From NCBI GenBank assembly GCA_945902075.1, contig CAMDMA010000009.1, forward strand, positions 34,601 through 98,600: 64,000 bases of DNA, in the 5' to 3' direction. This stretch comes from Candidatus Kuenenia stuttgartensis (GTDB taxonomy: Bacteria; Planctomycetota; Phycisphaerae; Phycisphaerales; SM1A02). Positions within the stretch are counted from its first letter, which is position 1, and the number at the start of each line of letters is the position of its first letter. A model generated the notes under the pieces. That model made no database searches. It was given only the letters and a program-made list of their open reading frames with translations, and was not told the DNA's origin. Shown here piece by piece: positions 16,441 to 25,365 of this stretch. Made by a program: the position numbers and the translations under genes.

Positions 16441-18238
16441 ATCCGCCCCAGGCGGCGAGGAGCAGTGAGAGATCGGCTGCGCCAGTTGTGCCGTCGCCGT
16501 CGAGGTCTCGCGCAGGCGTGCCCCAACCAGCGAGCAGGAGCGACAAGTCGCTTGCGGCCACCATGCCGTCACCATCGAGGTCAAGTGGACAATTGGGGCA
16601 GACGGTGCCGCCCAATGTGAGTGTGAGGACGGCCTCGCCGCTGGCAGCACCCGTCGAAGGGCCGCGCGGGCCCACGCGGAAGAGGTATTCGACGCCGCAC
16701 AGAGCCTCAAAGAGCACCTTGCTTCCGCCAACGCCGACACAGAGTGCAGCATCATCGTTGCAGCCCACAAGCGTCATCGATTTGCAGGAACCGGAGTAGA
16801 TCGCGACGACGGTATCGAACCACGTTCCGCAGGTTTCGACAGACACCGGCCCGCTGCGATCGGAGGTCCAGCGAAACCAGACGTCACTCACGAAGGTTGC
16901 CCCGGCACACGCCTTGGGCAGCTGACCGGCTTCAACGTCAGCACGGAGCGTGTTCAACACCTGTGTGCCCGCCACCGCAGCCTGCGCCGAAGCGCACGTG
17001 TCGTTTGCTGGAGGACCAGTGAGGCAGCTGATGCCCGCCCGTGCCACGCACGATGAGTCCCAAATGTTTTCGCAGCAAAAGGGGTCGGCGGCGCAAACCA
17101 CACCACAGCACGTTGGTTCAGCGCAGCCTGGTGCCTCGTGGGTTGCGAAGCAGGAGCCGGTCGCAGCGTTACAGGTTGAACCGCACTGCTCGACAAGATT
17201 GATCGTGAACGCGTATTTATTCGGCGAGTTACAGGTGATGTCCGCGCCACCGATTGTGGGATACGTTCCCGCTGCGACGATCACGCGATAGTCACCGGCA
17301 GCAAGGCAGACTTTGGCACTCGTCACGTCCACGCAAAGTTGACTCCCGATGTGAATCAGTGCGCTTGCGATCGGTGCACAGGCGGTATCAGGAACAATCG
17401 CAGCCCATGCGACTGGGCTTGAGGAAAAGGTGAGTGAGACGTTGGCCGAGCCATCGCCGTTTGCATCCGCCACCGTGAATCGGAAGACATCCACATCGAT
17501 TGGATCCGTGGTGTCGGCAACCCTACCGAGGGCACCGCGGGTTTGTCGCCCAACGGTCACAGGTTCGGGCAGGCCCCCCGGCTGCGCGTAGCACGGATCG
17601 TTTCCATTCGCGCCACACAACTCTTCTTCCGGCAGCACGTTTGGTTCAAAGATGGGAGCGCATCCCTCGACGCAGATGCTTTGCGCGGCGGTGACACAGA
17701 AAAAGTCCCAGGAGCTACTGCAGCATGTGGGGTCGACTGTGCATACCGCGGTGCAACAGGCGAGATTATCGCAAGCTCCGTTCTGGTGTGCGGTAAAGCA
17801 GCTGCCGGTGCTTGGGACTCCGCACGTTCCCGGTGTTCCCGCGCAGACCGCACCCGCGTAGAGCGCACAACTTGCGTCCCAAGTAGCGGAGCAGCAGAAG
17901 GCGTCGATGGCGCAAACTGCAGCGCAACACGTGGCGTTGTTGCAAGCAGGGTTCGAGTGTGCCGCGAAGCAAGTGCCGTTGACGGACGCGCCGCAGTACC
18001 CGATGCAATTCTGGTTCGCGAGGGACACACATTCGCTGTCCCACGATCCGCTGCAGCAGGTTGGATCAAGCACACAAACGGATGTACAGCAGGTAGCGCT
18101 GTTGCAGCCGCCCGTTCCGTGGGTGGTCAGGCACGACTGGGTGGAGGTACAAACCTGCGCCTCAGCACGACCCGTTGTCAGGAGGACAACGCAGGCTGCG
18201 AGTGCCGCGGTATTCGAGAGGATGCGCATGTCAAGCAT
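16433..18238 (-). CDS. Secreted Cys-rich modular exoprotein with dockerin-like C-terminus
   Basis: 601 residues, signal peptide at 1-28 (ends GRAEAQ). It has four copies of a 43-residue cysteine module with identical spacing C-x8-C-x4-CC-x3-C-x5-CC-x7-C-x7-C at residues 36-78, 90-132, 147-189 and 363-405, each containing a WD pair. Between copies 3 and 4 is a ~150-residue beta-rich domain. Residues ~411-545 form a PPC-like beta-sandwich (CNDDAALC, FRVGPRG). The end, ~549-600, is two EF-hand-like repeats (DLDGDGMVAASDLSLLLAGWG and a second copy) bracketed by cysteines, as in dockerins. It is probably a calcium-binding surface or extracellular protein. Start: ATG 18238 or 18229. The adjacent minus-strand gene shares its module and tail. 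Confidence 0.85.
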   Translation of the reverse strand: MLDMRILSNTAALAACVVLLTTGRAEAQVCTSTQSCLTTHGTGGCNSATCCTSVCVLDPTCCSGSWDSECVSLANQNCIGYCGASVNGTCFAAHSNPACNNATCCAAVCAIDAFCCSATWDASCALYAGAVCAGTPGTCGVPSTGSCFTAHQNGACDNLACCTAVCTVDPTCCSSSWDFFCVTAAQSICVEGCAPIFEPNVLPEEELCGANGNDPCYAQPGGLPEPVTVGRQTRGALGRVADTTDPIDVDVFRFTVADANGDGSANVSLTFSSSPVAWAAIVPDTACAPIASALIHIGSQLCVDVTSAKVCLAAGDYRVIVAAGTYPTIGGADITCNSPNKYAFTINLVEQCGSTCNAATGSCFATHEAPGCAEPTCCGVVCAADPFCCENIWDSSCVARAGISCLTGPPANDTCASAQAAVAGTQVLNTLRADVEAGQLPKACAGATFVSDVWFRWTSDRSGPVSVETCGTWFDTVVAIYSGSCKSMTLVGCNDDAALCVGVGGSKVLFEALCGVEYLFRVGPRGPSTGAASGEAVLTLTLGGTVCPNCPLDLDGDGMVAASDLSLLLAGWGTPARDLDGDGTTGAADLSLLLAAWGGCA

Positions 18239-18340
18239 GGAGGTTGGAAGGTACGCAGGATTCAGGGGTCGAGCCAACGCGACACGCTCGAATCACTGAA
18301 ATCGCGAGGATGCCGCCGTGTGGTCCCAAACGCAAGCGAA

Positions 18341-18374
18341 AAGACAGCCCCCCGGCCGTTTCCGGCCGGGGGGC
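18341..18374 (-). terminator. Intrinsic terminator after the large exoprotein gene
   Basis: On the minus strand a perfect 12-bp GC stem (GCCCCCCGGCCG and its complement, 4-nt loop) is followed by TGTCTTTTC. It lies 65 bp beyond the stop of the gene at 18439-21369, which suggests that gene and the downstream exoprotein are transcribed separately. Confidence 0.9.
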
Positions 18375-18438
18375 AAAGGTTGACCATCACTTGCGATGTA
18401 CCGCGCAGCGCGCTTTCACGCGTCACGATGCACTCGAG

Positions 18439-21369
18439 TTACGGGCAGGCACCCCAGTTGTAGAGGAGCGCCGAGAGGTCAGCGGCGTTGGTCGTGCCGT
18501 CGCCATCGATATCGCCGCCCGGTCCACCCCACGCCAAGAGGAGCGCCGAGAGGTCAGCAGCTGAGACGAAGCCGTCGCCATCGAAATCGCCTGGGCAAGC
18601 CGTACCGCACTTGCCCTGTTGCGTGATGTCGATGGTTCCAGCGCCGAAGCTTGCTGCGCCGAAGCCACCCACGGAGATGTAGTAGGTCGTGCCGCAGACG
18701 GGGGTGAAGAACACCTTCGACTGGAGCAGGCCAGGACCGCAAACGTCGGTGTCGTCGTTGCAAGCAACGAGCGCGCCGTCGCAACCACCCGCAAACACAG
18801 CGATCTTCGTGTCATACGCCGAGCCGCAGAGCGAGATGATGCACTCACCGTCGCCAGCTGCCGAGTAGGAGTACCAGAGGTCGTTGAAGATGTTTGGATT
18901 GCCGAACTTGGTGCAAGCTGCGGTGATGCCGGTAGCCCCAGTCGTATCGAATGGAGTCGAGCCGATCAGCACCGGAAGCGCTGCAGAGCATTCGTCGTTC
19001 TTCGGTCCGGGTACGCCGGCTCCAATGACGAGATCCGTCGCGCCGGTCGCGCCCGCCCAACCGCCTACGCGGATGGTGTAGGTGACGCCTGCATCCATGT
19101 TGATGTTGAGGCTCGAGGCAAACGCCGCGCAACCCGTACCGTCATCGTTGCAACCGAGGATCGTGCCACCTGCAGCCGGGCAAGCGCTCCAAACTTCGAT
19201 ACCCGTGTCGAACGGAGTTGCACCCGAGCAAGTCTCGAGCACCACAGCGCCGGTCGTATCCGGAGTGAAGACGAACCACACGTCCTTCGTGAAGGCCGTG
19301 CCGCCGAAACCACAGCTCGGATCGGCAATTTCGGTGCTCGCAAAGGTGTTGTCGAAGGGATTGGCACCAACGACGGCAACCGCAGCATCCACGCAGTTGT
19401 CGTTTGCCGGGGCCGATGCGTCACAAGCGATGCCAGTCACCGCGAGCGAGTAATCATTGCCGAACTCGAAACCGCATGGGAAGCCAGCGAACACGCCGGG
19501 AAGCGCGACGACCAGATACTGTCCCGGAGGGAAGCAGAAGGTGGTCGTTCCGCCACAGTTCCCCGTGGTCGGTGTGCCGACGATTCCACCGCAAGCGGTG
19601 TCAACGAAGGCTGCGAAGCAAGGCATGTTGGAGTAAATCGTGAGGGTGACTTCGGTCGCCTCAGCGAGGTTGAGCGTGTACCAGTCGGTGTCGCGGGTGT
19701 CAGCGTCGGCCCAGAAGGTGCCGCCCATGATGTCGCCGACCGCAATGGCCTCGGTCTCACCAGCGGAGTTGCAGCCGCCGTTGAGATCCTCGCCACACAG
19801 TTCGGCCTCAGTCGCGGTCGGAGCCGGGAGCTTGCATGAACCAGCGCCGCACGCTCCGCAGAGCAATGCCGCCTGATCCGCGCAGATCTGATCCCACTGG
19901 CTCTCACAGCAGAACGCATCGGCAGCGCAGACGGCCGTGCAGCACGCCTCATCGTTGCAGGACGCGGTGGTGTTCGCCACACAGCAATCGCCTGCGGCCG
20001 GATCGCCGCAAGCAATGACGGTGCTTCCGTAGATCATGGTGAGCGTACCGATGCCGGAGTTGCCAGCCGCGTAGCCACCGACTGCGACCACAACTTCAAC
20101 CCCGGTCGTGCCAGTGAACTCCACCGTCGAGGTGAAGTTGGTGCACGCTGCTGGGCCGTCGTCGTTGCAAGCGACTGCGGAGAATGGATCGCAGCTTCCG
20201 AGGATCGCGAGACGGGTGTCCCATGTCGCGGTCGCGCAGGTGGTCGCCGTCCAGATGCCGTCCTGGGTCGGGGTGAAGCGGTAGTACGTCACGTTGTAGA
20301 GAAGGTCGTCACCGAACGTGCCCGGATCGCAGATTCCAGTGAGGTCGAGGTTGCCCGAGCCGATGGTGGTTGCGAAATCGTTCGGGCCTTCAATGACTGC
20401 GGTCGCAGTCGCGAGGTCGCAACCGCCGCCACCGCCGCCACCGCCGCCCGCGGAAATCGCGAGAGCGCCAGCGCCACCACCGGTGGTGCCGTAGCCGCCA
20501 ACGACCACGATGCAGGTCTGACCCGCGGTCAGATTCGCGGAGGTCTGGCTCTGCAGAGCGCAGAGGTCATCGTTGCAGCCGAGGACGCCGTTGGCCGGAA
20601 CGCAGTCGTTCATCACCGCGATGCGCGTGTCGAAAGTCGCGCCGCCGCAGAGGGAGAACGTGTAAGTGTCGTCCGCCGGAGCAACGAAGCTGAAGTAGAT
20701 CGACTTGTAGATGTTGTGGTTGGTTCCACAGCCAACGATCGCCGTGGGCGTACCCGAATCGGTGCTGTCGAAGGGGTTTGAACCTTCGACAGCAACAAGC
20801 GGCGCAGCACAATCGCTGCCAGCGGCCGGAGGGGGAGCGAAGGAGATATTAAGGTTCGCTGTGCCGACATCGACCGCGGCGTAACCGCCGATACCCACGT
20901 AGTAGGTCGTGCCCGCGACGAGGTCAGACGTCAGCGGAATACCGCCGGTCGATGGGCTAAGCTTGCTCGCCCACGCGGCGTTTCCTGCCGCGCCACAGCC
21001 TGACGAGCAGGCGCAGGTATCGTCGTTGTACGCCACGACAGGCCAGGAGGTGGTTGCGCTGGTCGGGCAGGCCGTCGCGATCGCCATCTTCGTATCAAAG
21101 GCGGATCCGCAGAGGCTGAGGACATACGGGCCAGTTGACGCCGGGGTGAAGGCGTACCAGGCGACGTTGTAAATAGTTGTCGTTCCGCCCGCGACGGTGG
21201 ATTGGGTGAGTTGGTTGGGTGTACCGGCCGCGTTGCCGACGGCGTTGTCGCCGAGCGCAACCTGAACGGCAGTCTCGCACGTCTGGGCCATTGACGCCGA
21301 CGTCACGAACGAAGACACGAGGGCCGCAGCCGTTGTGCTACAGATAAATGTCCATTTCTTCGCACGCAT
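18439..21369 (-). CDS. Giant secreted PPC-like repeat protein with Cys module and dockerin-like tail
   Basis: 976 residues. The ATG at 21369 is preceded by AGGAG at 8 bp and followed by a signal peptide ending ASMAQ. The body contains five related beta-sandwich domains of ~110-130 residues, each with an FDT(K/R)(I/M)A strand, a (G/Y)CNDD-type turn and a GGY/GGF strand, like bacterial PPC domains. A (Gly)9 linker separates the second and third. One copy of the nine-cysteine module found in the neighbouring exoprotein follows the third domain, then a ~150-residue domain paralogous to one in that protein. The tail is DFDGDGFVSAADLSALLLAWG plus a second copy ending WGACP. Likely a surface-layer or extracellular binding protein; ligand unknown. 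Confidence 0.85.
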   Translation of the reverse strand: MRAKKWTFICSTTAAALVSSFVTSASMAQTCETAVQVALGDNAVGNAAGTPNQLTQSTVAGGTTTIYNVAWYAFTPASTGPYVLSLCGSAFDTKMAIATACPTSATTSWPVVAYNDDTCACSSGCGAAGNAAWASKLSPSTGGIPLTSDLVAGTTYYVGIGGYAAVDVGTANLNISFAPPPAAGSDCAAPLVAVEGSNPFDSTDSGTPTAIVGCGTNHNIYKSIYFSFVAPADDTYTFSLCGGATFDTRIAVMNDCVPANGVLGCNDDLCALQSQTSANLTAGQTCIVVVGGYGTTGGGAGALAISAGGGGGGGGGCDLATATAVIEGPNDFATTIGSGNLDLTGICDPGTFGDDLLYNVTYYRFTPTQDGIWTATTCATATWDTRLAILGSCDPFSAVACNDDGPAACTNFTSTVEFTGTTGVEVVVAVGGYAAGNSGIGTLTMIYGSTVIACGDPAAGDCCVANTTASCNDEACCTAVCAADAFCCESQWDQICADQAALLCGACGAGSCKLPAPTATEAELCGEDLNGGCNSAGETEAIAVGDIMGGTFWADADTRDTDWYTLNLAEATEVTLTIYSNMPCFAAFVDTACGGIVGTPTTGNCGGTTTFCFPPGQYLVVALPGVFAGFPCGFEFGNDYSLAVTGIACDASAPANDNCVDAAVAVVGANPFDNTFASTEIADPSCGFGGTAFTKDVWFVFTPDTTGAVVLETCSGATPFDTGIEVWSACPAAGGTILGCNDDGTGCAAFASSLNINMDAGVTYTIRVGGWAGATGATDLVIGAGVPGPKNDECSAALPVLIGSTPFDTTGATGITAACTKFGNPNIFNDLWYSYSAAGDGECIISLCGSAYDTKIAVFAGGCDGALVACNDDTDVCGPGLLQSKVFFTPVCGTTYYISVGGFGAASFGAGTIDITQQGKCGTACPGDFDGDGFVSAADLSALLLAWGGPGGDIDGDGTTNAADLSALLYNWGACP

Positions 21370-21425
21370 CTTGTGATCTCCTGAAGGTTGACCTGAACAC
21401 TCTTCTGACGATCCGTTCGGCAACC

Positions 21426-21557
21426 TCAACGGGCCCCCGAACGTCCAACCTGCTGCGCTGCACCTGCCGCCGGGCGCCGTCTCTCGCGGGGACCCGTTGG
21501 TAAAGTCACGACCACAGCCATAACCCAGCCACGAAGGGCCGGATTGATGCAGACCAT
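21426..21557 (-). CDS. Possible 43-aa leader ORF upstream of the giant exoprotein
   Basis: ATG at 21557 with an excellent Shine-Dalgarno (AAAGGAG, 2 bp before the ATG on one reading, so close). It encodes MVCINPALRGWVM followed by a short hydrophobic stretch and an Arg-rich end, stopping 56 bp before the exoprotein start. The transcript around its end can form a CGTTCGG/CCGAACG stem. No homology is recognised; it may be a regulatory leader or not translated at all. The remainder of the 340-bp gap to the peroxiredoxin gene holds nothing else I can identify. Confidence 0.25.
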   Translation of the reverse strand: MVCINPALRGWVMAVVVTLPTGPRERRRPAAGAAQQVGRSGAR

Positions 21558-21709
21558 AACTCCTTTCTATCACCGTCCAAATCCGAAACTCAATCTTCGA
21601 ATATTTGTGTAACTCCGTCCGGGAGGAGACCCCATCGCTGGAACGAGAGCGGAGAGGAAGTCGTTATATTCTTGGGTCCCGTTCGTCCTGCAAACCTTTG
21701 GAGCATCCC

Positions 21710-22180
21710 ATGACCCTTCCAGTCGGCACCTTCGCCCCCAAGTTCGAACTTCCCTCGAAGCCAGGAGAGGTCGTCGATGTGGGCGCTCTGCTCGGCCGCG
21801 AAAAGGTTGTCCTTTTGTTCTTCCCCTTGGCATTCAGTTCAGTTTGCACCGAGGAATTGTGCCATTTCCGCGACCATTGGGCTGAATGGAACTCTCTTGG
21901 CTGCAAGGTTTTCGGCATCTCTATCGACAGCCCGTTTGTAACCGACAAGTTTCGATCGGAACTCTCGATCCCGTTTCCAGTCCTGTCAGACTTCAACAAG
22001 ATTGTTGCTGCAAGTTACGACGCGCTTCATGCGGATCTCATGGGCCTCAAGGGTGTGACGAAGCGTGCTGCGTATGTCGTCGCCAGTGATGGCACGATCG
22101 CCTACGCGTGGGAAGCGGAGATTCCGAAGACCCAGGTCGACTTCGCTGCGATTCGCGCTGCGGTTGTTTCAGCGAAGTAA
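21710..22180 (+). CDS. AhpE-like peroxiredoxin
   Basis: Thiol peroxidase of the AhpC/TSA superfamily, 156 aa. The core is FELPSKPGEVVDVGALLG followed by FFPLAFSSVCTEELCHFRD. The peroxidatic cysteine is in the SSVCT motif, and a second cysteine five residues later (EELC) could act as resolving residue, as in AhpE/PrxQ-type enzymes. The conserved arginine is probably the one in TKRAAYVVASDG. It reduces peroxides in the cytoplasm. The ATG at 21710 matches the family start; the upstream open frame has no support. Divergent from the giant exoprotein gene. Confidence 0.9.
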   Translation: MTLPVGTFAPKFELPSKPGEVVDVGALLGREKVVLLFFPLAFSSVCTEELCHFRDHWAEWNSLGCKVFGISIDSPFVTDKFRSELSIPFPVLSDFNKIVAASYDALHADLMGLKGVTKRAAYVVASDGTIAYAWEAEIPKTQVDFAAIRAAVVSAK

Positions 22181-22205
22181 CAGACCGCCTTGCGGGATAT
22201 CCGGC

Positions 22206-23312
22206 TTAGGACTTCCCGCTCGGCATCGGACGCGCGTCCTCTTGGCGGTACCGGCGTAGTGTCGACTCGTACAGTTTGCGAGTCTTCGGATCGGTCTGGA
22301 GCCGGATCGCGCGTTCGATTGTCTCAATGGCTTTCGGCTTGTTGCCTTGAGAGAAGTAAGCAAGTGCGAGTACCTCCGCCGACTTGGAGTCTTGTTCCTT
22401 ACCAAGGGCATCGGCCGCGGAGGCGACGGCAAAGGCGAACGCGAGATCGCGTCGTTCTACCTGTGGCGCGGCAAGTGTCGCTCGAGCGATCGAACGCAAA
22501 CTCACAATGTCCTTTGCATACTTGACTGCGAGTGCTCGGCCGTAGCGATATCCCTCGTCCGGCTGCTTCGCGGGCCCAATCAGCGTCGTAAACTTCTTCA
22601 ATTCAAAGTTCGAACCCCGCTGCGGGATCGCAATCGCGACAGCATCGAGCAATTCGATCGTGGGCGCCCAGTTTCCCGACTTCTCGCTTTCCGCAATTCG
22701 GCTGTTGATCTGCTCAAGAGCCCGCGCGACAAGCGAGTTCGTCACGCAGTCCGCACGAACCGACTCGGGATTCCACGACCCCGCAGCGATTTCCGCGAGT
22801 GGTTTCTCTGCGAAATCTGGATGGCCAAACCAAAGTACCGTTCCGTCCCGCACCACAAAGAGGCGCGGCGCGAGGTTCTGAAACGTGGGGTGCTGCAGCG
22901 CATTTGCAGCAGCCTGCTCGGGGTCAGAGACAATTGACTCGAGCGCGTGCTCGCCCACACCCGGCTTTGCGAGCCAAGCCGAGACGACGGTTGCGGGTTC
23001 GTAACTCACACCGATGAATCGGAAGCCTCGCGCGGCATAGGTGCGCTCAAACTCTTTGATCATCGGTGCGGCTTGCGCACACTGGCCGCAGGTACTTGTG
23101 AAAAAGTCGAACACATATGTTGTGCCCGGCTCAAACGCCGTCGCCGGCGTCCCCTTCACGAAGTTGGTGAGCTTCGGAAACTCGATGCGTGCGCCTGGAA
23201 AGACGGTTGGCTGTTCGGCGCGATAGACCGATTGGCCCGAAGCGGCTGGCGAAGGAGGAGTCGAGGTGCTCTGCAAGGAGAGCATCGCGGCGAGCATGGC
23301 GGTTTGGAGCAT
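22206..23312 (-). CDS. Exported thioredoxin-fold (TlpA-like) protein with TPR-like C-terminus
   Basis: 368 residues with a short N-terminal hydrophobic signal. Residues ~40-180 are a thioredoxin-like domain with the redox motif FFTSTCGQCAQAAPMIKEF (CGQC) and the cis-proline region APRLFVVRDG, resembling TlpA/ResA and AhpC-type disulfide reductases. The C-terminal ~180 residues are helical with repeats (RALEQINSRIAESE, ALAYFSQGNKPKAIETIERAI) like a TPR pair. Probably a periplasmic thiol-disulfide protein. A DUF1573 lipoprotein gene lies 38 bp upstream in the same direction, so they may be co-transcribed. Confidence 0.82.
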   Translation of the reverse strand: MLQTAMLAAMLSLQSTSTPPSPAASGQSVYRAEQPTVFPGARIEFPKLTNFVKGTPATAFEPGTTYVFDFFTSTCGQCAQAAPMIKEFERTYAARGFRFIGVSYEPATVVSAWLAKPGVGEHALESIVSDPEQAAANALQHPTFQNLAPRLFVVRDGTVLWFGHPDFAEKPLAEIAAGSWNPESVRADCVTNSLVARALEQINSRIAESEKSGNWAPTIELLDAVAIAIPQRGSNFELKKFTTLIGPAKQPDEGYRYGRALAVKYAKDIVSLRSIARATLAAPQVERRDLAFAFAVASAADALGKEQDSKSAEVLALAYFSQGNKPKAIETIERAIRLQTDPKTRKLYESTLRRYRQEDARPMPSGKS

Positions 23313-23350
23313 GGCGAACTCGTGGTCAAAACTAGCCGTGAGGGCTCGAA

Positions 23351-24097
23351 CTATTCGTTCACATCCTTCGCGATAGGTCGGCGAATAAGCACCGATAGCG
23401 TTGGTGCCTTGCTGTGATCGGTGGAAATCTCAAGGCGCATCGGTTTTCCTGCTTCAAGCCAACGAGACCAATCTAGGGCGACGGTCTGCGTGAGCGATCG
23501 CTCTGCGGATCCGGCGGTCGCGATGTCAGGTGAAAGCGAAGCGATCGAAAACTGTTCGCCATCCGCAGACTCAATCTGAATCACAGCGGGCGCGGCCCAT
23601 CCCTCACGGTCGTCGTTGCTCGGTGCTGTGAAGCTCGACGGCGAGAATCGGAGGAACATTCCAACTTTTCCAGTGACAGTGAGAAACGTTGGTGACCCGT
23701 TTTCAAGCATGTAGGTAACACGCTTCGTCAAGGTCACGCCTTGCTCAGTGCCAGCTTCAATCTCGACGGTCGTGTCGACGCTTTCGCCAGGAGCGATAGG
23801 CGAATCAGGCCAACTCGGCGTCGTACAGCCACAATCTGCAATCGCTTTGGTCACTCGAAGTGGCGTCAAGCTCCGGTTCGTCAGCCGCACCGATTTGACG
23901 ACGGGGACTCCTGGCAGCAAATCACCCATATCGAGCGTTGTTGGTTCGACCAACAGCGGGGCGTCGGCCACGGTCGACTCCAGAGTGGGCGGCCTTTCGC
24001 ATCCGACAAACGCGTACGGCGTGACAGCAAAAAAAACGAGCGTCCTCAATGTGTGACGAATGACCGGATAAATGAGTCGAATACGACAATCGAGCAT
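23351..24097 (-). CDS. DUF1573 lipoprotein
   Basis: From the ATG at 24097 the 248-residue protein starts with a hydrophobic signal and lipobox-like AFVGCERP. The DUF1573 immunoglobulin-like domain follows: FDMGDLLPG-like strand, SVRLTNRSLTPLRVTKAIADCGCTTP, then RVTYMLENGSPTFLTVTGKV. The CGCTTP motif is the family hallmark. The C-terminal half (QIESADGEQFSIASLSPD, RLEISTDHSKAPTLSVLIRRP) aligns along its whole length with the N-terminal half of the ankyrin protein at 36663-38453, so the two are paralogs. An upstream in-frame start at 24220 would put 41 residues before the signal. Function is unknown. Confidence 0.85.
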   Translation of the reverse strand: MLDCRIRLIYPVIRHTLRTLVFFAVTPYAFVGCERPPTLESTVADAPLLVEPTTLDMGDLLPGVPVVKSVRLTNRSLTPLRVTKAIADCGCTTPSWPDSPIAPGESVDTTVEIEAGTEQGVTLTKRVTYMLENGSPTFLTVTGKVGMFLRFSPSSFTAPSNDDREGWAAPAVIQIESADGEQFSIASLSPDIATAGSAERSLTQTVALDWSRWLEAGKPMRLEISTDHSKAPTLSVLIRRPIAKDVNE

Positions 24098-24220
24098 GGG
24101 GGCGATTCCGTCTCTCGGTCCGTTTGCAAGCGTGACGTCGGTGAACTTCAAATGTACGCGGCTTCGATCAGCCGCGCGAGTCGCGACGATCGAGGCTTTC
24201 CTCTTCGTTAGGCTGCGCAC

Positions 24221-24928
24221 ATGCCGCCGCTCCCCGATCCATTGACTTCAGACGCTCCACGCGGATCCGGCGATGGGGCGGGTATTCCGATCAAAGTGCC
24301 CGGTTTCGACGCGACGCGATGCGCCCAGTACCTCGTCGGTACCGATGGCGCACCGCCGCGCGCGCAACTCATGCAGGCTCTCGCAGTCACGCTTGCACCG
24401 AGTGTTCCGCGTCGCGCGCTTGACCTTGGCTGCGGTCCCGGTCGGGAAACCCTCGCGCTTCTCCACGCAGGCTTTGAGGTCGTTGCGATTGATCCGTATG
24501 CCGAGATGATTTTGCGCACGCGCCGACTGTTGCAGTCAGATGCCGCCGAGCTTGTGCACCGCGCGCAACTCTTCGAAACGACACTCGAGCTTTACGCGCC
24601 TTCAATTCGCCATGGCGCATTCGGCTTGGTTCATGCTGGCTTCGTGCTGCCCTTTGTACTTCCAACGGACTTTGCTCTCGCGTTCGACAGTTTGCGTGCC
24701 GGGATCGCCAAGGGTGGGTTGTTCGTCGGTCAATTCTTCGGACCAAACGACGAGTTCATCCGCGAATCTGGCCGCGACGTCATGACCTGTCAGACCGCGG
24801 AGGAGGTTGATCGCCTGTTTGATGGATTCGAAATACTCTCTCGCGAGGAAGTCGATCGCGAGGGCCACATCGGAAGAGGTCGGGCCAAATGGTGGCATGT
24901 TCACCACATCGTCGCGAGGCGCGAGTAG
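24221..24928 (+). CDS. SAM-dependent class I methyltransferase
   Basis: 235 residues with the SAM-binding motif I ALDLGCGPGRETLALL, an acidic residue ending strand 2 (VVAIDPYAEMI) and a later FVLPFVLPTDFALAFDSLRAGIAKGGLFVGQFFG segment typical of the Methyltransf_11/25 fold. It ends WWHVHHIVARRE. It resembles tellurite-resistance/TehB-like methyltransferases in the last strands, but the substrate is not predictable. Divergent from the DUF1573 gene; the two predicted starts are 123 bp apart. Confidence 0.82.
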   Translation: MPPLPDPLTSDAPRGSGDGAGIPIKVPGFDATRCAQYLVGTDGAPPRAQLMQALAVTLAPSVPRRALDLGCGPGRETLALLHAGFEVVAIDPYAEMILRTRRLLQSDAAELVHRAQLFETTLELYAPSIRHGAFGLVHAGFVLPFVLPTDFALAFDSLRAGIAKGGLFVGQFFGPNDEFIRESGRDVMTCQTAEEVDRLFDGFEILSREEVDREGHIGRGRAKWWHVHHIVARRE

Positions 24929-25060
24929 CAACGGCCGCTCGCCTATTGGCGCGAGTCGAAAATCCAGTTCTCCGCCGAAGTGCACCTGCTCGCGAGGAAC
25001 TTCTCAAAGTTGCAGACCTGAGGTAAGAAGCCTCGTTTGATTGAAGCGGCGGACATGGCC

Positions 25061-25099
25061 CATGACCTAAGCATGACCTAAGCATGACCTAAGCATGAC
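25061..25099. repeat. 11-bp tandem repeat (3.6 copies)
   Basis: CATGACCTAAG three times perfectly plus CATGAC. It sits in the 365-bp gap between the methyltransferase and tRNA-Gly; the rest of that gap shows only small hairpins (for example GACGAC/GTCGTC at about 25245-25262) and no supported gene. Confidence 0.92.
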
Positions 25100-25293
25100 T
25101 GACGCTTCACCCGAGGCACGGCGAATCGCAGCACCACACGCAGGGCGTATCAGAGTGCCACCTTTCAAACCATTCCATCGGGATCGGGTCCATCAGCGCA
25201 GGGCGCCAACTCCGGGGCGCGGCACACGCTCGCAGCGAGTGTCCGACGACAGGAAGTCGTCCAAAACAGCCTACAAGCTGATCGGCCAACGAA

Positions 25294-25365
25294 AGCGGGC
25301 GAAGGGGATCGAACCCTCGACATGCAGCTTGGAAGGCTGCCGCTCTACCGCTGAGCTACGCCCGC
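25294..25365 (-). tRNA. tRNA-Gly (anticodon TCC)
   Basis: Acceptor GCGGGCG/CGCCCGC, D-arm AGCTCAGCGGTAGAGC, anticodon stem GCAGC/GCTGC with loop CTTCCAA (anticodon TCC), T-arm GAGGGTTCGATCCCCTT. Discriminator T; CCA not encoded. It reads GGA/GGG codons. Confidence 0.95.

Noticed and set aside
17543..18463. 306-codon plus-strand open frame over the start of the Cys-rich exoprotein
   Set aside because: Reads antisense through the cysteine modules and the terminator; no family signal.
18619..19839. 406-codon plus-strand open frame inside the giant exoprotein gene
   Set aside because: Opposite strand of a gene with clear domain repeats; Arg/Ala/Glu-rich and without motifs.
25294..25365. tRNA-Gly as an integration site for a mobile island
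   Set aside because: No integrase, no direct-repeat copy of the tRNA 3' end, and flanking genes are ordinary housekeeping genes.
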